6,790 bases of DNA, taken from NCBI GenBank assembly GCA_019752975.1, contig JAIELM010000392.1, forward strand, positions 1 to 6,790. The letters are read 5' to 3'. Source of the DNA: Undibacterium sp. (GTDB lineage: Bacteria; Pseudomonadota; Gammaproteobacteria; Burkholderiales; Burkholderiaceae_D). Shown here piece after piece: positions 1 to 4,923 of the stretch. The notes under the pieces are model-generated. The model worked only from the letters and a program-made list of their open reading frames with translations, was not told the DNA's origin and did no database searches. Made by a program: the position numbers and the translations under genes. Positions within the stretch are counted from its first letter, which is position 1, and every line of letters begins with the position of its first letter.

Positions 1-96
1 TGATCTCCCAATAATAGCAAAATGAGGAAATTTTTCATAAGGAAGTTCTTGATTTTTCGTAATACCTCGAACAAATTTGGCGGAATGAATATGCAT
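1..96 (-). CDS. engB: N-terminal fragment of an EngB/YihA/YsxC-like ribosome-biogenesis GTPase, cut by window edge
   Basis: Reading the minus strand from the ATG at 96-94 gives 32 codons that stay open to the window edge. The peptide begins MHIHSAKFVRGI and ends FAIIGRS. In the EngB family a short N-terminal beta strand (SA-x-FV) is followed about 20 residues later by a hydrophobic strand running into the Walker A/G1 motif GRSNVGKS, and the fragment stops exactly at GRS of that motif. EngB binds GTP and assists assembly of the 50S ribosomal subunit in the cytoplasm. No Shine-Dalgarno is visible; the start abuts the receptor stop codon (97-99) with no spacer. Hand-counted GC is about 32%, against about 54% at 121-240. 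Betaproteobacterial EngB proteins usually read AFAGRSNAGKS here, so this copy looks foreign to the rest of the window. The G1 lysine/serine and all later G motifs lie outside, so the call rests on a short match. Confidence 0.6.
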   Translation of the reverse strand, partial: MHIHSAKFVRGITKNQELPYEKFPHFAIIGRS

Positions 97-2079
97 TTAA
101 AATAAATAAGATGAAACACCAGCTGCGCGGGCGGCAACTTGTGAAGGCAAAGGCAAGTGATAGCGACCAGCACTACCAAAGATCTTCAAACTAGCGTCGC
201 CATTCACGTCCCAAGCAGCTGCAAAACGAGGAGCAAGCTGATTTTTGACGTCTATAAAGGTATTACCGGCTTTTGAGGTGTTGGAATATTGTTCGTTACG
301 CAGGCCGGCAGTCAATAACAAATTTTTCGTGACTTGATAGCGATCCTCAATATATTGTGCAGATTGGTGTGCAGACGAATCTGTCACACTAGAGAAAGTA
401 AACAAAGTCGCATAATAACCTTTGGTGCCTAGACCACCATAGTTTGCAAGAATAGCCTCTCTACCAACGGAAAAACTAGCTGGATCATGCGGATCCGTAG
501 TTAATCTGCTGAAAGTCCATGATCCACCACCTGCTTCAAATACGCCTGCATTTGTAGAAGATATTTTTATATCATCCAAGCCAGTACGCAAAGTGTGTGC
601 ACCCAACTTATACTCAAGATCGAAGCGATATGATTTAACAGTGTCTGTACCTGGTAAAGCAATACTGCCAGCAAATTTCTGAGCATTATTGTAAAGATTT
701 TTGAGGCTGTCCTCACGTGCGTCTGGTTCCGAGTTTATCGAACGTAGAATGCTATTAATATTGTAATTTTCATACTCGGTGCCGCGTTTAGCTTTATTTT
801 GTCCTACAACTGCTGTGATTGTAAGGTCATTGGTCAATTGACCCGTGTACTTCAAGGAATTAATGTCAGACCCAGAGCCATTACGTGGGCCGGTAGCATT
901 GGTCTCATTTTTTTCACTGTATTTTATATCGTTATGCGTACCAGTATTGCTAAAATAACCATATGTGCGAGTGCGGACTTTCGTTTCATCACCAAGAGTG
1001 GTCCATTCCAAGCGATGATCATCGCTAATGTTCCAATCAAATTTTACAAGTAATCTTTGATTAGCTGTTTTTTCGTCATTCCATCCATTGATTTTTAACG
1101 AAGTATCATTTTCACTATTAGTAAAATTGCGGTTTGAATCTGTTTTATCTACCGCAATAAACATAAATAATTTATCGGTGATAATAGGACCGCCTACATA
1201 AAACGCCCCTTGCTTGGCGTCACTCTTATTTAAATCGCGTCTAAAATGAAGCTTACCGTCAGTGTCATATTTACCAGTCATCGGATAATAAATATTATCC
1301 GTTTTAGAGGTTAGACCTGCAGGCGTAATACTTGCACTAACACCCGCTTCCCACTTATTTGTACCACTCTTAGTCGTTACGCTCAATACGCCACCAATCG
1401 AACGACCAAATTCAGCACCGAAGCCTCCAGTAATCACCGAAGCTTGACTAATCGCACCAAAAGGCAATTCAGATGAACCAAGGTTGGAGAGTGGATTAGT
1501 CACTGGAAAACCATTGATGTAGTAAGCATTTTCTGATGCGGCACTACCACCGAAACTAGATCCACCGAATGCGGCATCTGCTCTTGTTGTATTTGGCGCA
1601 AGCAAAATAATAGAATTCAAATTAGTTGCAACAGGCAATTTTGCCAGTTCTTTTGCACTAAAGATGGCGCCATTATTGGTATTTGATACGTCAATTTTGA
1701 TTCTACGAGCGCTAACTTCCACAGTTTGGGTATTTGCAGAAAAAATGGCATTACTACCTTGACCAAGCACAACATCGACCTCAGTCGTACTAACTATTTT
1801 GCCATCGCGAGTCAAATCAACTTTGTAGTGACCGACAGGCAAAGCCGTAATATTAAAGCGTCCAGAGGAATCAACATTAGCGTTACGCTTCGCACCTGTT
1901 TCGACATTTTGTATACTGACAACGGAACCAGCATTCGCCTGTCCAAAAATGCTACCCGAGGCATTGGATTGTGCAAAAGCTACTTCACTAATGCCCATGC
2001 TAAGTACACTGGCGCCGAACGCCACCATCAATGCATTCGCCACTAAGGTTTTTTTGAATTTGAGATTTTTGATTGACAC
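97..2079 (-). CDS. TonB-dependent receptor with carboxypeptidase-regulatory-like N-terminal domain, C-terminally truncated
   Basis: This is an outer-membrane active transporter of the Oar/CarboxypepD_reg-like receptor group, importing a ligand (often a carbohydrate or peptide) using TonB-ExbBD energy. I place the start at GTG 2079-2077 because AGGAG lies five bases upstream; an ATG at 2151 would only add 24 residues before the signal peptide. From the GTG the protein is 660 aa. Residues 1-36 are a signal peptide (KFKK, hydrophobic core, AFA before QSN). Residues about 39-104 are the regulatory-like beta domain (SVVSIQNVETGAKRN, SSGRFNITALPVGHY). Residues about 130-240 are the plug (ELAKLPVATNLNSIILLAPN, AYYINGFPVTNP, GGFGAEFGRSIGGVLSVTTKSGTN), followed by barrel strands. 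Relatives are usually about 900-1000 aa, so roughly 270-300 residues of barrel, including the normal outer-membrane assembly signal, are missing. The last family-like stretch is GRYHLPLPSQVAARAAG, then SSYLF and stop. Family call is sure; the substrate is unknown, and function is doubtful if the truncation is real. Confidence 0.92.
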   Translation of the reverse strand: MSIKNLKFKKTLVANALMVAFGASVLSMGISEVAFAQSNASGSIFGQANAGSVVSIQNVETGAKRNANVDSSGRFNITALPVGHYKVDLTRDGKIVSTTEVDVVLGQGSNAIFSANTQTVEVSARRIKIDVSNTNNGAIFSAKELAKLPVATNLNSIILLAPNTTRADAAFGGSSFGGSAASENAYYINGFPVTNPLSNLGSSELPFGAISQASVITGGFGAEFGRSIGGVLSVTTKSGTNKWEAGVSASITPAGLTSKTDNIYYPMTGKYDTDGKLHFRRDLNKSDAKQGAFYVGGPIITDKLFMFIAVDKTDSNRNFTNSENDTSLKINGWNDEKTANQRLLVKFDWNISDDHRLEWTTLGDETKVRTRTYGYFSNTGTHNDIKYSEKNETNATGPRNGSGSDINSLKYTGQLTNDLTITAVVGQNKAKRGTEYENYNINSILRSINSEPDAREDSLKNLYNNAQKFAGSIALPGTDTVKSYRFDLEYKLGAHTLRTGLDDIKISSTNAGVFEAGGGSWTFSRLTTDPHDPASFSVGREAILANYGGLGTKGYYATLFTFSSVTDSSAHQSAQYIEDRYQVTKNLLLTAGLRNEQYSNTSKAGNTFIDVKNQLAPRFAAAWDVNGDASLKIFGSAGRYHLPLPSQVAARAAGVSSYLF

Positions 2080-2084
2080 GACTT

Positions 2085-2089
2085 CTCCT
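2085..2089 (-). promoter_or_regulatory. Shine-Dalgarno that fixes the receptor's GTG start
   Basis: On the minus strand the bases read AGGAG, five bases before GTG at 2079-2077. There is no comparable site before the in-frame ATG at 2151. The GTG start also puts the signal peptide at the N-terminus, so both lines of evidence agree. Confidence 0.8.
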
Positions 2090-2105
2090 ATTTTTAACGA
2101 AATTG

Positions 2106-2127
2106 AAGTTAGCGTTAGCACTAACTT
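2106..2127. promoter_or_regulatory. 22-bp palindrome, candidate LacI-type operator upstream of the receptor
   Basis: The plus strand reads AAGTTAG, eight bases, CTAACTT: a perfect 7-bp inverted repeat. Nested inside at 2114-2125 is GTTAG-CA-CTAAC, a second inverted repeat sharing the right arm. It sits 27 to 48 bases upstream of the receptor start. TTAG/CTAA palindromes of this kind resemble operators of LacI-family sugar regulators; the xylan-system box of Xanthomonas, TGGTAGCGCTAACA, is similar. A possible -10 (TACAAT, minus strand, 2162-2157) would place the palindrome just downstream of transcription start, where a repressor would block. The -10 has no good -35. Operator function is an inference; no regulator gene is in the window. 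Confidence 0.5.
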
Positions 2128-2331
2128 TGTAAAATTGGCTAAAACTGCCACTACTTATTGTAGCATTGAAACAACGTCATTTATTATGTAGCAGGTAATA
2201 TATTGGCAGCTGGGATGAACTACCAGTAAATCGGGATAAAAAACCTATTTCCTGTTGTTTTTTTCCAAAAATTGCTCCAATATTATTACAAATAAATATA
2301 AACAACTGAAAAAATAAATTACTTTTACCAC

Positions 2332-3171
2332 TTACACAGATGCATTAATAGATTTACTAATTACCCTTAGGCATTGTCTACCTTGCCATTGTTCACCGGG
2401 TGCTAACACTATGGGCGACGCAATCTGCGCCGCTTCTACACAAATCATTTGCTGATAAGCACCACTCTCTAAATCATTTAACTGCGTTGCTTTTTCTGCA
2501 CCTGGATTCCAAATAACGGCATCGTTAAAGCCAGTTTGCGTGATGTGTAGGCTTTGATGTGCTTGTTTGATTACTAGAGGCTGCCTGATATTGAGATAAA
2601 TTCTATCCATTTCCACTTGAATCAAAAGCTGCTCTTCATGCTGTTTTTGATCGTCTAGTCCTGTGACACAATCACGGTATTGATGCCCCTCTAAGCCAAT
2701 GACACTACTACTTGCTAGGTCGCGCACTAGAAAGTAGCTATGCAAGGCTGCTGTGAAGCTGAACGCTGTATCACCGGTGTTGGTGACCCCAAAATCTAAG
2801 CTAAGGCTGTCACCGCTGAGCCGGACTAGTAATTGGGCGCGAAAGGCGTGTGGCCAGATACCGAGACTGGAGATATCTTCTCGCAAGCTAAAAGAGGCTC
2901 GCGCTGCACCTTCTTCGTCATGATCAGAGTATGTGAGTTGCCATTCGGCCGTTCTAGCAAAACCATGTTTTGGTAAAGTACCTAAGCCTGCAAACTGGGG
3001 GAAAATGATAGGTACGCCACCACGGATTGCCCTACCGTCTTCCCAAGTTGAGGTTCGGCTTAAGAATAGTTGTTCTTCTCCGCCGGCTGGAATCCATGAA
3101 CACAGGTGCGCTCCCTGACTGGTGATGTCGGCGCTAGCACCGTCCTTGGCGATGAGTTTAATTTTTTTCAT
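2332..3171 (-). CDS. D-hexose-6-phosphate mutarotase (YeaD-like aldose-1-epimerase fold)
   Basis: The 279-aa protein matches the galactose-mutarotase-like family of YeaD (E. coli) and YMR099c (yeast), which interconvert alpha and beta anomers of glucose-6-phosphate and related hexose phosphates in the cytoplasm. Family landmarks in order: GAHLCSW near 20-26; IRGGVPIIFPQFAGLG at 49-64, with Arg50 a likely phosphate ligand; KHGFAR at 68-73; FTAALHSYF at 139-147, with His144 the likely general acid; FNDAVIWNPG at 215-224; and ICVEAAQI at 243-250, with Glu246 the likely general base. Length is close to the family norm and no residue of these motifs looks broken. There is no signal peptide. The ATG at 3171 lacks a clear Shine-Dalgarno, but the family N-terminus (strand, then GA-x-L-SW) begins right there. 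It is co-directional with the receptor, 252 bp downstream, which fits a sugar-use locus, and divergent from the lipoprotein. Assignment of the catalytic residues comes from family knowledge. Confidence 0.9.
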   Translation of the reverse strand: MKKIKLIAKDGASADITSQGAHLCSWIPAGGEEQLFLSRTSTWEDGRAIRGGVPIIFPQFAGLGTLPKHGFARTAEWQLTYSDHDEEGAARASFSLREDISSLGIWPHAFRAQLLVRLSGDSLSLDFGVTNTGDTAFSFTAALHSYFLVRDLASSSVIGLEGHQYRDCVTGLDDQKQHEEQLLIQVEMDRIYLNIRQPLVIKQAHQSLHITQTGFNDAVIWNPGAEKATQLNDLESGAYQQMICVEAAQIASPIVLAPGEQWQGRQCLRVISKSINASV

Positions 3172-3269
3172 ATAGATAAGTAGCTGGTAGCCTTGTGATG
3201 GCTCAGTATAGCCTCCCCTCCCTTGTTTTGACCATTGACACCACTATTTATGCATTCTGTCGGTTTTGT

Positions 3270-3281
3270 AAAGTCGACTTT
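3270..3281. promoter_or_regulatory. Perfect 12-bp palindrome in the divergent promoter region
   Basis: AAAGTCGACTTT is a perfect palindrome in the 178-bp space between the mutarotase start (3171) and the lipoprotein start (3350). A weak -10-like TACACT lies at 3302-3307, about 45 bp before the lipoprotein start, but no convincing -35 accompanies it. A TTGACC and a TTGACA occur near 3230 without well-placed -10 partners. The palindrome could be a dimeric regulator site for either gene; a 12-bp palindrome could also be chance. Confidence 0.3.
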
Positions 3282-3338
3282 TTCGTTTCCATGTAATCTC
3301 CTACACTATGGTGTGTTCAAGAAAATGTTAATCAACAT

Positions 3339-3343
3339 AGGGG
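3339..3343 (+). promoter_or_regulatory. Shine-Dalgarno that selects ATG 3350 over ATG 3344
   Basis: AGGGG ends at 3343 and is followed by the six bases ATGAAA and then ATG at 3350. It abuts the earlier ATG at 3344, too close to serve it. The spacing therefore favours the second ATG, giving MFIREK and a 420-aa product. Confidence 0.7.
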
Positions 3344-3349
3344 ATGAAA

Positions 3350-4612
3350 ATGTTTATAAGAGAAAAATTGTCTAGCGCGATGCTACTGGGCTTGGGTGCC
3401 TGCCTTGTGGTCAATCTAAGCGGTTGTGAAATTAGTATTAACGACGATGGAGTCAAGGGTAGTGGCAAAATCATTACTGAGGAAAGAACCGCTACCACGT
3501 TTGATTCTGTTGAAAATTCTTCGCCATTTAATGTTGAGCTGGTAGTCGATGGTAAGAATTCGGTGATAGTCGAAGGCGATGATAACTTCGTCAAGGAAGT
3601 TGAGACTATCGTTGAAGGGAACACTTTAGTTATCCGCCCTAAACAACGCAATCATTTCCGTTTCTCATGGAAAAATCGTCCAACAACCGTCAAGGTGAGC
3701 GTGGCAAAACTCAACAAAGTCTTAAGTAACGGAAGCGGTGATATCAGCTTGCGTCAACTCCGTAGTGAAAATTTAGAAATCGCCAGCGAAGGTTCAGGCG
3801 ACATCAATGCCAGCGGCGCCATTAATGACTTGCAATTTCACGCCAGTGGTAGCGGTGACAATAATTTACGTCAACTGACCACAAAAAAAGTCAGCCTCAC
3901 CATGTCGGGATCGGGTGATACCGAGCTAGGTGAAGTAGCGCAAAATCTGGATGCGCGCCTCAGTGGTAGCGGCGAATTACATGTCTCGAAGTTGCAAACA
4001 GAATCCAGCAAATTGATCATCGATGGTTCGGGTGGAATCACTTTGCGCGGTAGCACAAAAAATTTAGAAGTGGAGATGTCCGGCTCCGGTGATCTATCAA
4101 TCGATCAGCTACAAGCGGACAAAACTACGATTAATGCGACCGGTCCTGGCGATGTGAGTCTAACTGGTGAAACAAAACAACTCAAGTTACACGCAAGTGG
4201 TTCTGGCAGCGTCGACGCGACGCGCTTGAAAGTTGATGGCGCAGAGATTAATAATTCTGGCCCCGCCGACCTTAGTTTTAAAGTGTTAAGAGGAAATGTG
4301 CGCTTTGAACTCTCGGGCTCTGGTGATGTCGACGCCGACCTCGCTGACGCTGGAAGTATCGATATCAATTCCGACGGCCCTGGCAGCATCAGCTTACGTG
4401 GTAGCGGTAAAAAACTCACCGCAACATTAAATGGTTCAGGAGATTTACATGCCAATTCTTTGGTTGTAGAACTAGCCTCAGTTAAAGTCAATGGGCCTGG
4501 AGAAGCCAGTGTCAATGTAAAAGCTGCAGGAAGTAGTTCTAGCGAGCCCACGACAATTAAGAACGGCTCCAGAGTAGTGACTATCGACAGAAATGGCGTA
4601 GTAAAAGACTGA
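3350..4612 (+). CDS. DUF2807-type lipoprotein with a long GSG-repeat beta-helix (GIN/adhesin-head-like)
   Basis: The 420-aa protein begins with a lipoprotein signal: MFIREK, a hydrophobic stretch, then the lipobox L23-S24-G25-C26, so the mature protein should be lipid-anchored at Cys26. The next residue, Glu27, is not the Asp that retains lipoproteins in the inner membrane, so outer-membrane delivery is plausible. Residues about 37-120 match the start of DUF2807 (GSGKIITEERTATTFDSVE, VIVEGDDN, EGNTLVIRP). From residue 128 there are 14 turns each opening with GSG, GPG or GPA, followed by a short degenerate C-terminal tail (KNGSRVVTIDRNGVVKD). Regular short beta repeats with glycine turns indicate a right-handed beta-helix-like stack. 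DUF2807 proteins are usually shorter, with only a handful of turns, so this one is extended. Exact function in the family is unknown; adhesin-head and cell-surface roles have been proposed. It is divergent from the mutarotase and 311 bp upstream of the peptidase gene. Confidence 0.85.
   Translation: MFIREKLSSAMLLGLGACLVVNLSGCEISINDDGVKGSGKIITEERTATTFDSVENSSPFNVELVVDGKNSVIVEGDDNFVKEVETIVEGNTLVIRPKQRNHFRFSWKNRPTTVKVSVAKLNKVLSNGSGDISLRQLRSENLEIASEGSGDINASGAINDLQFHASGSGDNNLRQLTTKKVSLTMSGSGDTELGEVAQNLDARLSGSGELHVSKLQTESSKLIIDGSGGITLRGSTKNLEVEMSGSGDLSIDQLQADKTTINATGPGDVSLTGETKQLKLHASGSGSVDATRLKVDGAEINNSGPADLSFKVLRGNVRFELSGSGDVDADLADAGSIDINSDGPGSISLRGSGKKLTATLNGSGDLHANSLVVELASVKVNGPGEASVNVKAAGSSSSEPTTIKNGSRVVTIDRNGVVKD
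3731..4549 (+). repeat. Seven in-frame 117-bp repeats, each encoding a 20 + 19 residue GSG pair
   Basis: The GSG-type turns start at 3731, 3791, 3848, 3908, 3965, 4025, 4082, 4142, 4199, 4259, 4316, 4376, 4433 and 4493, so the spacing alternates 60 and 57 bases without exception. The 20-residue member resembles GSGDLSIDQLQADKTTINAT; the 19-residue member resembles GPGDVSLTGETKQLKLHAS. The first glycine triplets are written with many codon combinations (GGAAGCGGT, GGTTCAGGC, GGATCGGGT, GGCTCCGGT, GGTCCTGGC and others), so DNA identity between copies is low although length is kept exactly. The last 19-residue unit keeps only its first half (GPGEASVNV) and then turns into a serine-rich tail, so the array end is approximate. 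Confidence 0.9.
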
Positions 4613-4634
4613 GTAGTGTGAAGTTTTCGAGTAA

Positions 4635-4685
4635 GTATGTGCGCCCTTGCACACTCTCGATGAACATCTAGGGAAGCGCACATAC
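4635..4685. repeat. Inverted repeat A (10-bp perfect stem, 31-base loop) after the lipoprotein gene
   Basis: GTATGTGCGC at 4635-4644 is the exact reverse complement of GCGCACATAC at 4676-4685. A short CCCT/AGGG pair (4644-4647 with 4670-4673) could extend the pairing inside. It lies 23 bp after the lipoprotein stop and could end that transcript, but no T-run follows the stem, so it is not a standard intrinsic terminator. Confidence 0.6.
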
Positions 4686-4727
4686 CGAATATATCGAATA
4701 TATCGAATACATCCGTGCGTCCCTAGA
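4667..4727. repeat. Inverted repeat B, sharing an arm with repeat A
   Basis: TCTAGGGA (4667-4674) pairs with TCCCTAGA (4720-4727), and after a two-base bulge (4675-4676) CGCAC (4677-4681) pairs with GTGCG (4715-4719). This gives 13 base pairs around a 33-base loop. Its left arm overlaps the right arm of inverted repeat A (4676-4685), so the two stems cannot form in the same RNA molecule. The loop holds the three tandem 9-bp repeats. Confidence 0.6.
4686..4712. repeat. Three tandem 9-bp repeats CGAATATAT / CGAATATAT / CGAATACAT
   Basis: Two identical units are followed by a third with one change (T to C). They fill most of the loop of inverted repeat B. The array could be simple slippage, or an iteron-like protein site. 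No origin, replication or partition gene is nearby, so an origin is not supported. Confidence 0.8.
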
Positions 4728-4775
4728 CTCCACCATTGAATGGCTACATCAGATCGATTATCCGAGATCTCTCAT

Positions 4776-4803
4776 TTGAATTTGAGATGATGACGGATAC
4801 ATT
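4776..4803 (+). promoter_or_regulatory. Possible sigma-70 promoter for the S41 peptidase gene
   Basis: TTGAAT (4776-4781), 16 bases, TACATT (4798-4803). Transcription would begin near 4810, leaving a leader of about 115 bases before ATG 4924. The match is only fair, and it overlaps the hairpin at 4788-4828, so the element could be either or both. Confidence 0.3.
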
Positions 4804-4828
4804 TTAATGCTCAAAAAATGCGTCATCA
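4788..4828. repeat. Two-part hairpin in the leader of the peptidase gene
   Basis: TGATGACG (4788-4795) pairs with CGTCATCA (4821-4828). After a GATA bulge (4796-4799), CATTTT (4800-4805) pairs with AAAATG (4815-4820), closing a nine-base loop. That is 14 base pairs with one four-base bulge. No T-run follows, so it is not a standard plus-strand terminator. It could be a DNA palindrome bound by a protein or a leader RNA structure. Confidence 0.55.
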
Positions 4829-4839
4829 GCATTCAAATA

Positions 4840-4852
4840 GCGTCGCAGACGC
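4840..4852. repeat. Small GC-rich hairpin GCGTC-GCA-GACGC
   Basis: Five perfect GC-rich pairs close a three-base loop, 71 bases before the peptidase start. It is the last of the inverted repeats in the 311-bp gap 4613-4923. Between it and ATG 4924 the leader is rich in T and C (CCCTTTCCC near 4901-4909), with only a weak AAGAAG Shine-Dalgarno-like site at 4914-4919. No open reading frame in the gap looks coding. Confidence 0.4.
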
Positions 4853-4923
4853 GCCTAATGAAAATCTAATTTGCATACGGATTCATCATCAAATCATCTC
4901 CCTTTCCCTTTTTAAGAAGCGCT

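Noticed and set aside
2080..2151. Receptor start at ATG 2151 (684 aa)
   Set aside because: The GTG at 2079 has AGGAG at proper spacing and puts the signal peptide at the N-terminus; the extra 24 residues would run through the operator-like palindrome.
2254..2306. GTTGTTT / AAACAAC inverted repeat as a terminator after the mutarotase
   Set aside because: The arms are AT-rich and 39 bases apart with no GC stem, so intrinsic termination is not supported.
3344..3349. Lipoprotein start at ATG 3344
   Set aside because: The AGGGG site abuts this ATG with no spacer; ATG 3350 is six bases away and better.
4105..4683. 192-aa minus-strand open frame antisense to the lipoprotein
   Set aside because: It is a shadow of the repetitive gene (serine/proline/leucine-rich from antisense glycine repeats), with no recognisable domain or ribosome binding site.
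4686..4712. Tandem 9-mers as replication iterons or a CRISPR remnant
   Set aside because: There are only three short AT-rich units without spacers, and no replication or cas gene is present.
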